Notes: a model not told the origin generated them from the sequence alone. Counted from the stretch's first letter, positions 32,471-40,408 are shown. The stretch: DNA of 40,416 nt from Spirochaetaceae bacterium (GCA_028818385.1 JAPPNY010000008.1:1-40416); one strand, 5' to 3'. Translations and numbers: made by a program.

Positions 32471-33241
32471 CTAGAAGCTGCTTCCCATCGAGCGTGCCTT
32501 TTCGGAGTCCTTCTCTTCTTCGGTGTCCCGCTGCCGGCGGGCCGCATCGACGTACCGGTCCCACAGCTCGCGGTCGCGGTACACGATGTCGGCATTGCTC
32601 GATACGAGCAGGTTCTGGAAGACCATGAGGAACACGTCGATGGCCGGCGCTTCCCAGATCGAAATCCGCGCCGCCAGGGCGAAGAGTTGGCCGAACGGCT
32701 GGTATCCCACCTCGTAGCTGTCGGCGGTCAGTTCCAGGACGTCACTGATCGTCTCTTCCAGCCCTTCGGATACGGCCAGGTGGCTTCCCGCGCCGGAGGT
32801 GTTCAGGGTCTTGCGTGCCATGAACAGCACGTAGGACTCGGGTTGGTCGGGCGCGTCGGGGTATCGAAAGAAGTACAGCTCCAGGGCGACCACGTTCTCC
32901 CACGCGCGGTGGCTGACCCGGTACATTCTCGTGACCTCGGTCTCGAGCTCCCGGACGCCGAGAAAGTTGGGATACTGGCCCGCGGCGAAGAAGTCGCTCA
33001 GCACCTCGTACTGGCCGATGAACTGGGCCGCGCCGGCGTCGTCCGCATCGACCGTGGCGCCGCTCAGGTCCCGCAGCACCTCACGGGCGGTGGCGCCGAA
33101 GGGGAGGGTGCCGTAGCCGTACTCCGGGGGCGCCTGCGTGACCGCGGTCTGTGCGAAGGCGGGCGCCGCGACGGCGAGCACGCACGCCAGCGCCGTGGCG
33201 GCCGTCCGGATCGCCGGCGGGGCGGGCCGCGGTCGTGACAC
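32471..33241 (-). CDS. exported protein of unknown function
   Basis: This 256-residue protein has a Sec signal peptide (IRTAATALACVLAVAAPAFA, cut after AFA near residue 30). The mature protein is mixed alpha/beta and acidic, with motifs such as YGTLPFGATAREVLRDLSG, YRVSHRAWENVVALELYFFRYP and SYEVGYQPFGQLF. I do not recognise the family. The 'F G .. .. V ... L' opening resembles periplasmic proteins that bind or track an outer partner, but that is weak. It starts at a GTG 6 nt after the ferritin stop and so is probably co-transcribed with it. Confidence 0.75.
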   Translation of the reverse strand: MSRPRPAPPAIRTAATALACVLAVAAPAFAQTAVTQAPPEYGYGTLPFGATAREVLRDLSGATVDADDAGAAQFIGQYEVLSDFFAAGQYPNFLGVRELETEVTRMYRVSHRAWENVVALELYFFRYPDAPDQPESYVLFMARKTLNTSGAGSHLAVSEGLEETISDVLELTADSYEVGYQPFGQLFALAARISIWEAPAIDVFLMVFQNLLVSSNADIVYRDRELWDRYVDAARRQRDTEEEKDSEKARSMGSSF

Positions 33242-33247
33242 GGATCG

Positions 33248-33757
33248 TCAGTCCCCGCCGGAGGTGTCGGGCGTGCGCTCGGCGAGCTTCTGGTCGAACA
33301 CGAAGAGCCCGACCTCCGAGTCGCCGATCCGGTTGATCTGCGTGAGCAGCTCGCTGAACAGCGCCTCCTCCTCGACCTGCTCGGTCACGAACCAGTCCAG
33401 GAACACCTGCGTGGCGCGGTCCTTTTCCGCCACGGCCACCTCCACCAGCGCGTCGATCGCGCCGGACACCTCGGACTCCTCGCGGAACGCGTCCGCGAAC
33501 GCCTCGCGCGGCGACGCGGCCGGGGCCGGGGGAGCGGGCACCGCGGCCAGCGTGACCGTGCCGCCGCGTGCCAGGATGTAGTCGAAGATCTTCATCGCGT
33601 GCACCTGTTCTTCCTCGGCGTGAGTGCGGAACCAGTGCGCCAGTCCTGGCAGGCTCTGGGCGCCGAAGTGGGCGGCGAGGCTCAGGTACGTGTAGGAGGA
33701 GGCGAGCTCTGCGTTGAGCTGGTCGTTCAGTGCAAGGCTCATCTTTTCCGTCAGCAT
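33248..33757 (-). CDS. ftnA: non-haem bacterial ferritin
   Basis: This 169-residue iron-storage ferritin matches E. coli FtnA position for position at the ferroxidase site: E17, E50, H53, E94, Q127 and E130, plus Y24. Twenty-four copies form a shell that oxidises Fe(II) and stores it as mineral. There is no Met haem ligand of the bacterioferritin type. A short Pro/Ala-rich insert (about 71-82) lies between helices B and C. TATCTT ends 6 nt before the ATG and there is no Shine-Dalgarno, suggesting a leaderless transcript. No Fur box is evident. Confidence 0.95.
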   Translation of the reverse strand: MLTEKMSLALNDQLNAELASSYTYLSLAAHFGAQSLPGLAHWFRTHAEEEQVHAMKIFDYILARGGTVTLAAVPAPPAPAASPREAFADAFREESEVSGAIDALVEVAVAEKDRATQVFLDWFVTEQVEEEALFSELLTQINRIGDSEVGLFVFDQKLAERTPDTSGGD

Positions 33758-33763
33758 GTTCAG

Positions 33764-33769
33764 AAGATA
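33764..33769 (-). promoter_or_regulatory. -10-like box adjacent to the ferritin start
   Basis: On the minus strand TATCTT is followed by 6 nt and then the start codon at 33757. No ribosome binding site and no clear -35 box are seen. Confidence 0.35.
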
Positions 33770-33772
33770 CCG

Positions 33773-33802
33773 TTGATGGCGCCCGCGGGCCATGCTTAGC
33801 TT
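33773..33802 (+). promoter_or_regulatory. candidate promoter of the hydroxyacid dehydrogenase gene
   Basis: TTGATG at 33773-33778 and TAGCTT at 33797-33802, spacer 18 nt. The -10 box is identical to that of the cimA promoter. Confidence 0.45.
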
Positions 33803-33820
33803 GGACCGGCAGGCACACGG

Positions 33821-34792
33821 GTGAGCTATCGCGTCGCGATCATCGACGATCGGTTCGAGGCACACGATCAGGAGCGGGCGGTCCTGGCGCCGATCGCGAC
33901 CCTGGAGGTCGAGCGGTCCACCGATCCCGCCGACATCGCCGCCGCCTGCCGCGACGCCGACGCCGTGATCGTCAATCTGGAGCCGGTACCGCGGTGGATC
34001 ATCGAGGGGATGCGCCGCTGCAAGATCATCTGCCGCTACGGAGTCGGCTACGACAACGTCGACATCGACGCGGCCACCGAGTGCGGCATCTGGGTCGCGC
34101 GGGTGCCGGACTACGGCATCGAGGACGTGTCCGACCACGCGCTCGCACTGTTCCTGGCCTGCGTCCGCAAGATCCCGTACACCGACCGGGGCATCCGCGA
34201 CGGCGGCTGGGGGTTCCCGCGCAACCGTCCGTCCTACCGCATCCGCGGCAAGACCTTCGGCCTGCTGGGCTACGGGGCGATCGCGCGCGCGGTGCACCGC
34301 AAGCTGTCCGGGCTGGGGCTGGCGAGGGTGCTCGCGCACGATCCGTACGTGGACGCTGCCGAGATCAGGGCTGCCGGCGCCGAGCCGGCGGGAGTCGACG
34401 AGCTGCTGGCAGCGTCGGACTACGTGTCGATCCACACGCCGTTGACGGCCGAGACGCGCGGCATGCTCGACCAGGCACGGCTCGCGGCGATGAAGCCGAC
34501 GGCGATCATCGTCAATACCGCGCGCGGCGGGATCATCGACGAGCCCGCGCTGGCCGACGCGTTGCGCGCCGGCCGCCTGGGCTACGCCGCGCTCGACGTG
34601 TTCGAAACGGAGCCGCTGGCGGCCGACAGTCCGCTGCGCGATCTGGACACCGTGATCCTGACCGACCACCACGCCTACTACACGGAGGAGTCGGTGGTCG
34701 AATTGAAGACCAAGGCGGCAGAGCGCGTGCGCACCGCCCTGGAGGGCGGGGTACCCGAGGCGGCGATCAACGATCCGCGCAGGCCGGCCTGA
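33821..34792 (+). CDS. D-isomer-specific 2-hydroxyacid dehydrogenase
   Basis: This 323-residue NAD(P)-dependent dehydrogenase belongs to the phosphoglycerate/glycerate dehydrogenase family. Seen: ICRYGVGYDNVDIDAATECGIWV, the nucleotide fold FGLLGYGAIARAVHRKL (third Gly replaced by Ala), VNTARGGIIDEPALADALRAGRLGYAALDVFETEPL with the catalytic Arg and Glu, and TDHHAYYTEES supplying the His. It has no regulatory ACT domain, so glycerate, glyoxylate or another short 2-oxoacid is the likely substrate. It starts at GTG 33821. It heads a neighbourhood of sugar-acid enzymes. Confidence 0.92.
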   Translation: MSYRVAIIDDRFEAHDQERAVLAPIATLEVERSTDPADIAAACRDADAVIVNLEPVPRWIIEGMRRCKIICRYGVGYDNVDIDAATECGIWVARVPDYGIEDVSDHALALFLACVRKIPYTDRGIRDGGWGFPRNRPSYRIRGKTFGLLGYGAIARAVHRKLSGLGLARVLAHDPYVDAAEIRAAGAEPAGVDELLAASDYVSIHTPLTAETRGMLDQARLAAMKPTAIIVNTARGGIIDEPALADALRAGRLGYAALDVFETEPLAADSPLRDLDTVILTDHHAYYTEESVVELKTKAAERVRTALEGGVPEAAINDPRRPA

Positions 34793-34813
34793 TCGCCGCC
34801 TGCCGGACGGCCG

Positions 34814-35890
34814 TCAGCGCGTGGTGAGGTCCACGGCCTGCGCCTGCGCCTGCAGGGACAACTCGGCGGCCAGGAACGCGTGCTCCTGGGTCATCGCATT
34901 CTCGGTCCGTTCCAGGCAGTCCAGAATCAGGTCGCCGAAGAACGGGAAGCCGCTGGCGCCCACTTCCACGGTGCGCTCGCCCTTGCCGTCCACCAGGTTC
35001 AGCACCGGCCCGTCGCCGCGCGCCACGTCCACGTGCGCGCGCACCTCCAGGTATCCCTCGGTGCCCATCACGAAGGTGCGGGCGTCGCCCCAGGAGCGCA
35101 GGCCGTCGGGGGTGAACCAGTCGACGCGGAAGTAGCAGGTGGCGCCGTCGACGGCCATGGTGGCCTGGCCGAAGTCCTCCAGCTCGGGATACTCCGGGTT
35201 TCCGTAGTTGGCCACGGAGCTCGACAGCACGCGCGCTCCCGCTACGCCTGCGAAGCTCAGGAACTTCTCGGCCTGGTGTGAGCCCAAGTCGGCGATGACC
35301 CCGCCGTACTGCTCCTTGCGAAAGAACCAGTCGGGGCGCTTGTGCGCCTCCAGCCGGTGCGGGCCGAAGCTGTCGAGGTGCACGACGCGGCCAATAGCGC
35401 CGTCGTCGATGAGTTGCCCGGCGCGGATGATCCCCTCGTTGTGGAGCCGCTCCCCGTAGTAGACCATGAACTTGCGGCCGGTCTCGGCGGCCGCCGCGCG
35501 GGCCGACTCCAGTTGTCCGAGGGTCGTGAACGGGCACTTGTCGGTGAAGTAGTCCTTGCCGGCGCGCATCACCCGCTCGCCGACCGCGCCGCGGTCGCAC
35601 GGCACCGCGGCGGCGGCCACCAGCTTGACCTCCGGGTCGTCGAGCACCTCCTGCTCGCTGGCCGCGACGCGCGCATCCGGGAAGTCCTCCCGGAGCAGCG
35701 CCAGCTTGTCCGGATCGCGGTCGTGGATGACCCGCACCTCGGCGCCGGCGCCGACCAGGGCCGCGCACATCGTGTTCAGGTGGCCGTGGGCCCTGTGGAT
35801 GGCGGCGATCGGGAACTCGCCGGGCTCGACCACGCGCCGGTATTCGCCCTCGGGCCGGTGGTCCATGCCGCTCGCTTTCGTTGATGCCAT
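34814..35890 (-). CDS. Gfo/Idh/MocA-family oxidoreductase
   Basis: This 358-residue NAD(P)-dependent sugar or inositol oxidoreductase has an N-terminal Rossmann domain (about 22-145) with FPIAAIHRAHGHLNTM in place of the textbook GxGxxG, and DKCPFT in place of the usual EKP. The C-terminal domain holds GGVIADLGSHQAEKFLSFAG, whose His is the typical catalytic residue. The start at 35890 has AAGGAGAG before it. A -10-like TATTAT lies upstream (35943-35938). It is convergent with the dehydrogenase gene. Substrate unknown. Confidence 0.9.
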   Translation of the reverse strand: MASTKASGMDHRPEGEYRRVVEPGEFPIAAIHRAHGHLNTMCAALVGAGAEVRVIHDRDPDKLALLREDFPDARVAASEQEVLDDPEVKLVAAAAVPCDRGAVGERVMRAGKDYFTDKCPFTTLGQLESARAAAAETGRKFMVYYGERLHNEGIIRAGQLIDDGAIGRVVHLDSFGPHRLEAHKRPDWFFRKEQYGGVIADLGSHQAEKFLSFAGVAGARVLSSSVANYGNPEYPELEDFGQATMAVDGATCYFRVDWFTPDGLRSWGDARTFVMGTEGYLEVRAHVDVARGDGPVLNLVDGKGERTVEVGASGFPFFGDLILDCLERTENAMTQEHAFLAAELSLQAQAQAVDLTTR

Positions 35891-35922
35891 CGTCGTCTCT
35901 CCTTCGCGGGACCCTTCCTGCG

Positions 35923-35967
35923 CCGCCGCGCGGCGGAATAATACCGGCGGCGGCAGTCGGCTACCAT
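35923..35967. promoter_or_regulatory. divergent promoter region with a GC palindrome
   Basis: CCGCCGCGCGGCGG (35923-35936) is a perfect palindrome in the leader of the minus-strand Gfo/Idh gene. The sequence TATTAT (minus, 35943-35938) is a good -10 box for that gene. TACCAT (plus, 35962-35967) lies 8 nt before the ATG of the enolase-family gene, which lacks a Shine-Dalgarno. The palindrome could bind a shared regulator. Confidence 0.35.
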
Positions 35968-35975
35968 GGGCAGCG

Positions 35976-37094
35976 ATGAAGATCACCGCCGTCGATCCGA
36001 TCGTCGTCGAGCTGCCGCATCCGCGGCCCTATCGCAAGGCGTGGTCGCCGCCGCAAGCGCTGGAGCGGTCCCGGACGATGACGCTGGTGCGGGTCCGCAC
36101 CACGGAGGGAGCGGTGGGCTACGGGGCCATGGGCGGCGACGCCCGCGACGCGGTGGCGGCGGTGACGCCGGCCCTGCTTGGCGCCGACAGCGCCTGGCTG
36201 CAGGCGCATGCGCCGACGGTGGAGGCTGCTGCCGCATGGGCGGTGGACATCGCCCTGTGCGACCTGCTCGGCAAGGAAGCCGGCCAGCCGCTGGCGCGCC
36301 TGTGGGGAATCTGCCGCGACCGGATCCGGGCCTACGTATCGCCGGTGGTGGGCAAGCCGGACGCCGAGCTGGCCGACGACGCGGCGCGCTATCGCGAGGA
36401 GGGCTTCACGGCGATCAAGCTGCGCACGTCACGGCCGACCATGGCCGAGGATATCGCCATGGTGCGGGCGGTCCGGGAGCGGGTCGGCGAGTCCATGGAC
36501 ATCATGGTCGACGCCAACCTGGCAGGCGGGGTGGGCCCCGGCTCGCCGCGGCCGGCCTGGGACTACGCTCGGGCGCGGGAGACGGCGTGCGAGCTGCACC
36601 AGCTCGGCGTGGGCTGGCTGGAGGAGCCGCTGCCGCGCGGCGACGTCGCGGCCATCGCCCGCCTGACCGGCGAGGCGGAGCTGGCGATCGCCGGCGGCGA
36701 AGGCGATCGCGGCACCGCGGCCTTCGCCCGGCTGCTGCAGGCCGGCGCGTACGACGTGCTGCAGCCCGACTGCGCGGCCAGCGCGCCGCTGTCACAGATG
36801 CGCAAGATCGCCGCGGCCGCGGAGCTTGCCGGCCGCCGCTTCGTCCCGCACCACGGCGCGTGCGGCATCGGCCTGGCCGCGCACCTGCAACTCTGCGCGA
36901 CGCTGACCAACAGCCCGTATGTGGAGTACATGCTCGATCCGCCTTACCGGACCGTGGAGAGCTACCAGCAGCTCCACGGCATCATCCCGGAGCCGATCGG
37001 CATCGACGCGGACGGCATGGTGCGAGTGCCGTCGGGCCCCGGCCTGGGAGTCGAGATCGACGAGGCCAGGATCGAGCGCTACCGCGTCGCCTGA
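35976..37094 (+). CDS. enolase superfamily (mandelate racemase subgroup) enzyme, probable sugar-acid dehydratase
   Basis: This 372-residue protein has an N-terminal capping domain (about 1-120) and a TIM barrel. Barrel motifs in order: FTAIKLRTSRP (a K-x-R in place of K-x-K), MDIMVDANLAGG (metal Asp), WLEEPLPRGD (metal Glu), IAGGEGDRG (metal Glu), and FVPHHGACGIGLAAHLQ with a candidate catalytic His. The pattern fits acid-sugar dehydratases better than racemases; the substrate is not determined. It starts at ATG 35976. It is divergent from the Gfo/Idh gene. Confidence 0.9.
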   Translation: MKITAVDPIVVELPHPRPYRKAWSPPQALERSRTMTLVRVRTTEGAVGYGAMGGDARDAVAAVTPALLGADSAWLQAHAPTVEAAAAWAVDIALCDLLGKEAGQPLARLWGICRDRIRAYVSPVVGKPDAELADDAARYREEGFTAIKLRTSRPTMAEDIAMVRAVRERVGESMDIMVDANLAGGVGPGSPRPAWDYARARETACELHQLGVGWLEEPLPRGDVAAIARLTGEAELAIAGGEGDRGTAAFARLLQAGAYDVLQPDCAASAPLSQMRKIAAAAELAGRRFVPHHGACGIGLAAHLQLCATLTNSPYVEYMLDPPYRTVESYQQLHGIIPEPIGIDADGMVRVPSGPGLGVEIDEARIERYRVA

Positions 37095-37183
37095 GCGCGC
37101 TCCTTCCACAGGCGGACGGTGAAGCGGTCGTCCTCCTCGATCAGGTCCGGATCGGTGCCGATCGAGTCGGCAGCGGCGCAGGT
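37079..37183 (-). pseudogene. possible 3' remnant of a gene cut by the methyltransferase insertion
   Basis: On the minus strand a 34-codon frame ends SIGTDPDLIEEDDRFTVRLWKERAQATR and TAG. Its codons carry the strong G/C third-position bias of the native genes, unlike the methyltransferase DNA it adjoins. It has no start, and a TGA lies directly upstream at 37186-37184. It overlaps the last 16 bp of the enolase-family gene. It may be the tail of an interrupted gene. I could not name the family. Confidence 0.35.
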
Positions 37184-38232
37184 TCATGCTGGGCGGAGAA
37201 CGTTCCCGCCGATTCCGCCTCCGTCGTGCGCGGTACGACGAACTGCAAGTCCGTCTCCTGGCTGGTTGCCACGCCGAATCCGTAGTGGCGATTGACGTGC
37301 CGGCAGGGTCGTGCCGCCTCTTCCCGGGATTGCACGAAGTCGAGATGGGCATCCAGCCGTCGCTGCGTGTACGTGCGGCCCAGCGGAACAGCGGTGTTGA
37401 TGGCGTTACGTATCGGGTGTTCGAGGCTGTCCTCTATCTCGAAACCGATGCTTGAGCGTCCGCTGGCGATGGCGGCGGCGGTGGTCGTTCCCGTGCCGAG
37501 AAACGGGTCGAGCACAGTGTCGCCGATCAGGGAGTGCATCTGAATGAGCCGATACGACAGCTCGAACGGAAACGCGGCGCTCCGCACGCGCGCTTCCCGG
37601 TCACCGGCCTCCCCGTTGCCGAGTGGCTGTCGGGTTCCGACCAGGTCGACCCACACGTCGGAAAACCAGGAATTGCGTTCCTCCCAGAAGAAGGCGCTGC
37701 GACGGCGTCGTGCCTTGTCGGCGGGCGAGAACCGCCGAGGGCCGCCCTTGCGCACGATAAGGATGTATTCGTGCTCGTAGGTGACGTAGGCGCCCGCGGG
37801 CAGCATGCCGGAGCCCAGGAACTTGTTCGGCGCATTGGTCGGCTTGCGCCACAGGATGTCGGGCAGGATGGAGAAGCCCAGGCCGGCCATGTGCTGCAGG
37901 ACGCGGCTGTGGTTGGAGAACAGGCGGAACTCGCCGCCGATCTTTCGGGTGGCGTCGCCAATGTTGATGCACGCCAGCCCTCCCGGCCGGAGTGTCCGGT
38001 GACATTCGCTCCAGATCTCATCGAGCGCGGCGTGCATGAGCCGGAACGCGCGGCCTCCGTCCTCGTCGCTCAGCGCAGCTCCAATTGCCGCGTCACCGGA
38101 AACGAATTGCTCGTCCCACATCTCGATCATCGGATACGGAGGAGAGGTCACGACAAGGTCGATCGTTTCGTCACCGACCGCGGACATGGACCGCGAGTCG
38201 GCGAAGTGGATCTCGTGCCAGGTTGCCTCCAT
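37141..38232 (-). CDS. site-specific DNA methyltransferase (beta-class, N4-cytosine or N6-adenine), orphan
   Basis: This 363-residue methyltransferase has the catalytic motif LVVTSPPYPMIEMWDEQF near residues 27-44, ahead of the AdoMet motif TVLDPFLGTGTTTAAAIASGRSSIGFEIE near 245-275. That is the beta order. TSPPY suggests N4-cytosine but does not exclude N6-adenine. Between them are HRTLRPGGLACINIGDATRKIGG and a region with KFLGSGMLPAGAYVTYEHEYILI. The last about 65 residues are poorly conserved looking. No restriction enzyme gene is adjacent. The gene is less GC-rich than its neighbours, which suggests transfer. Its ATG is 14 nt after the dapA-like stop. Confidence 0.9.
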   Translation of the reverse strand: MEATWHEIHFADSRSMSAVGDETIDLVVTSPPYPMIEMWDEQFVSGDAAIGAALSDEDGGRAFRLMHAALDEIWSECHRTLRPGGLACINIGDATRKIGGEFRLFSNHSRVLQHMAGLGFSILPDILWRKPTNAPNKFLGSGMLPAGAYVTYEHEYILIVRKGGPRRFSPADKARRRRSAFFWEERNSWFSDVWVDLVGTRQPLGNGEAGDREARVRSAAFPFELSYRLIQMHSLIGDTVLDPFLGTGTTTAAAIASGRSSIGFEIEDSLEHPIRNAINTAVPLGRTYTQRRLDAHLDFVQSREEAARPCRHVNRHYGFGVATSQETDLQFVVPRTTEAESAGTFSAQHEPAPLPTRSAPIRT

Positions 38233-38246
38233 GGCCTGCGAGAGGG

Positions 38247-39155
38247 TTACTTCCAGCCGCGTTCGCGGCAGAAGGCGTCCAGCCGCTCGAGCTGCGCGTC
38301 GTCCAGGTTGACCAGGGGCGGCCGGCGCCAGCGGGGCACGACGCCGAACACCTCCAGCAGGGCGTGGAAGCCGCCGTCGAAGCCGCCCGGCAGGCGCATC
38401 AGGTAATCGAACAGCGGCCAGTCGTCCTGCTGCACCACACGGGCCGCCGCGGCCCAGTCGCCGGCGCAGACCGCGTTCCAGTAGCGGCGGCTCACCTCGG
38501 GCTGAAAGCTCACGAAACTGGACATGTAGCCGACGGCGCCGTAATGGACGAGATCGAGGTGCTGCTGCTTCTGGCCGCCGGCGAACACCGCCCAGCGCTC
38601 CCCTGCCATGGCGGTAATCTTGCGGGCCACCTCGCCCCCCATGTCGTCCTTGAGCGCCATGACGCCCTCGACCTGGTCCAGGAGCGCGGCGACGACCGAC
38701 AGCGCGACGTCCGGCATGCCGCCCCAGACGTTGGTCACCAGCATGACCGGGATCTCGCGGGCGACCGCGCGGTAGTGCTCGACGAACTCCGCCTTGCCCG
38801 GCGGGCTCCACACCGGCGGCTTGACCATCAGCACGTCGATCCCGATCTCCCGGCAGTAGCGGGCAAACTCCACGGTCTTGCCCGTCCACCAGTCACTGTC
38901 GGCGGCGACGGTCAGGGCGCGGCCGCGGGCATGGTCGGCCACGGTCGCCGTGACCTCCGCGATCTCGTCGTCGGTCAGCACCGAGAACAGGCTGTCCCCC
39001 CAGGTGAGCAGCGCGGTCCTGCTCCCGCCGGCCAGATTGGCGTCGATCAGGGTGCGCAGGGCGTCATGATCGACGGCGCCGTCTCGGGTGAACGGGGTGG
39101 TGAGTGATGAGATCGGCCCGGTCAGGCCGGCGCGAACTTCGTCACGATCGATCAT
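38247..39155 (-). CDS. dihydrodipicolinate synthase / N-acetylneuraminate lyase family protein
   Basis: This 302-residue class I aldolase-fold protein carries the Schiff-base Lys at K169 in GVMALKDDMGG and the opening GPISSLTTPFTRDGAVDHDALRTLIDANL. Two substrate motifs differ from DapA. The usual GTTGE is TWGDS (51-55). The Tyr of the YN loop is missing (PVMLVTNVWGG), so proton relay must differ. This is therefore not a lysine-pathway DapA. A sugar-acid lyase or dehydratase role fits the neighbours. GGAGG lies 6 nt before the ATG. Confidence 0.87.
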   Translation of the reverse strand: MIDRDEVRAGLTGPISSLTTPFTRDGAVDHDALRTLIDANLAGGSRTALLTWGDSLFSVLTDDEIAEVTATVADHARGRALTVAADSDWWTGKTVEFARYCREIGIDVLMVKPPVWSPPGKAEFVEHYRAVAREIPVMLVTNVWGGMPDVALSVVAALLDQVEGVMALKDDMGGEVARKITAMAGERWAVFAGGQKQQHLDLVHYGAVGYMSSFVSFQPEVSRRYWNAVCAGDWAAAARVVQQDDWPLFDYLMRLPGGFDGGFHALLEVFGVVPRWRRPPLVNLDDAQLERLDAFCRERGWK

Positions 39156-39174
39156 CGGGTGCCTCCAGGAAACC

Positions 39175-39927
39175 TCATCGCGCGTGGGCGAGGGGCTTCC
39201 CTAGGCCCGGCGCGTGGGGCGGCTCCAGGATGCGGCGCTGCCGCTCGGTGACCGGCAGGTCCTCCGGGACCGGATAGCTGGAGGCCCAGGATGCGCCGTG
39301 GTGGTGGTACTTGTAGAACAGCGTGCGCCGCTCGCCGGCGCCGGACCAGGGCAGCGCGCCGTGGGTCAGCGCCTCCGTGAACAGCACCGCCGTGCCGGCC
39401 GGCCCGGTCACGGCCTGCACGAACGGCGGCCGGCGGGACAGGTCCTTCCAGTCGTCCGGGAACGGGTAGTTGCTCTTGTGGCTGCCGGGCACGCAGCCGA
39501 ATCCGCCGTCGTCCGGCCCCACGTCGGCCAGGTTGTAGGCGGCGACGAACAGCCCGCTGTACATGCGGCCGTTGCGGAAGTCGTAGGACATGATCGGATT
39601 GTAGGGCGTGCCGCCGCCGTGCAGCGTCGCGCCGATCGGGCTGAGACCGCTGCGGATCACGTCCAGGTAGATGTGGTCCAGGCGGAAGCCCTCGCCCAGG
39701 ATCTCGCGCAGGCAGGGCTCGACCCTGGGGTTGTCGACGACGTCCAGGAACGGCTGCCCCCAGCGCAGCATGTCACCGAAGCGATGGGTCGGATCGTCCG
39801 CGGTCATATCCGCTGCGATGCGCTCATCCAGGAGCGCGTTCATCGCCCGGATCTGGTCGGCATCGAGCGCGTCCGGGATCGTCAGGTAGCCCTGCAGATC
39901 GAACAGGTATCGATCATGGTCGGTCAT
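39175..39927 (-). CDS. phytanoyl-CoA dioxygenase (PhyH) family protein
   Basis: This 250-residue Fe(II)/2-oxoglutarate-dependent dioxygenase-like protein opens RYLFDLQGYLTIPDALDADQI, the PhyH start. ATLHGGGTPYNP holds the first His of the metal triad region. GCVPGSHKSNYPFP and TEALTHGALPWSGAGERRTLFYKY hold the distal His and the 2-oxoglutarate-binding Arg. The expected HxD reads HGG, so the metal site may be altered or carboxylate-free. AGGAGG precedes the ATG by 8 nt. It is upstream of and co-directional with the dapA-like gene, 19 nt away. Confidence 0.87.
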   Translation of the reverse strand: MTDHDRYLFDLQGYLTIPDALDADQIRAMNALLDERIAADMTADDPTHRFGDMLRWGQPFLDVVDNPRVEPCLREILGEGFRLDHIYLDVIRSGLSPIGATLHGGGTPYNPIMSYDFRNGRMYSGLFVAAYNLADVGPDDGGFGCVPGSHKSNYPFPDDWKDLSRRPPFVQAVTGPAGTAVLFTEALTHGALPWSGAGERRTLFYKYHHHGASWASSYPVPEDLPVTERQRRILEPPHAPGLGKPLAHAR

Positions 39928-40238
39928 GTGCGCTTCCTCCTGCTCGTGCGGCGTCAGCCTACCAGCGCCAGCGGGCCTCCAGCCACTGCGCAACCTTGTC
40001 GTCGTCGGAGCCGGTCATGGTGGCGGCGTGCTCGGTCAACTCTGATGCTCGCGCGGATGCTGAGTCAGAGTGCGCCGCACCAGCGCGACGGACGGTCGAC
40101 TCAACGGCTTGGTACAACTCCGGTCGTTCTGAGATCAGGTGGAATCTCTGTTGATCGATCTTCCGGGTTTCGTGCGGGCGAGCGCACCGTGAGCCATGGG
40201 GCGCGTGCCGATAGCGGTGATGGGCTCCGCAGAGCAAT
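39928..40238. other. gene-poor stretch with a possible remnant reading frame
   Basis: About 310 bp less GC-rich than the flanking genes. A minus-strand frame ends at 39959 with DKVAQWLEARWRW and could be the tail of a broken gene, but its only early starts lie in the repeat cluster to the right. I assign no function. Confidence 0.3.
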
Positions 40239-40262
40239 CTTAATGCGGAGCTCCGCATTAAG
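40239..40262. repeat. perfect 24-bp palindrome built on ATGCGGAG
   Basis: Each half reads CTTAATGCGGAG from the outside in, and the two halves meet with no spacer. It holds two of the five exact copies of the ATGCGGAG core found between 40243 and 40379. Confidence 0.9.
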
Positions 40263-40265
40263 GCT

Positions 40266-40277
40266 CTTATGCGGAGT
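40266..40277 (+). repeat. single copy of the ATGCGGAG core
   Basis: CTTATGCGGAGT, core at 40269-40276, lies between the palindrome and the left arm of the inverted repeat. A partial match (CTCCGCA) also occurs at 40225-40231. Confidence 0.8.
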
Positions 40278-40278
40278 C

Positions 40279-40386
40279 CGGGATAATGCGGAGTATATGG
40301 CTGGGAACGGCTGATCTGATGGGGTTCAGTCAGGTCTAGCGGGGTTTGGCGGGTACTGGCAGTAGCCGGGACTCCGCATTATCCCG
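40279..40386. repeat. 16-bp perfect inverted repeat flanking 76 bp
   Basis: The left arm 40279-40294 (CGGGATAATGCGGAGT) is the exact reverse complement of 40371-40386. The 76 bp between holds no gene. The arms contain the ATGCGGAG core in opposite orientation. The position just before a new gene suggests a recombinase-recognised end of a mobile element. Confidence 0.9.
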
Positions 40387-40408
40387 CCCTTCAAGCAAGG
40401 AGGCATCC

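Noticed and set aside
38247..38889. N-terminal extension of the methyltransferase into the neighbouring gene
   Set aside because: The extension is Arg/Gly-rich out-of-frame sequence over the dapA-like gene. The ATG at 38232 fits the family start.
39959..40258. A 99-codon minus-strand frame as a complete gene
   Set aside because: Its start lies inside the 24-bp palindrome with no ribosome binding site. At most its 3' part is a remnant.
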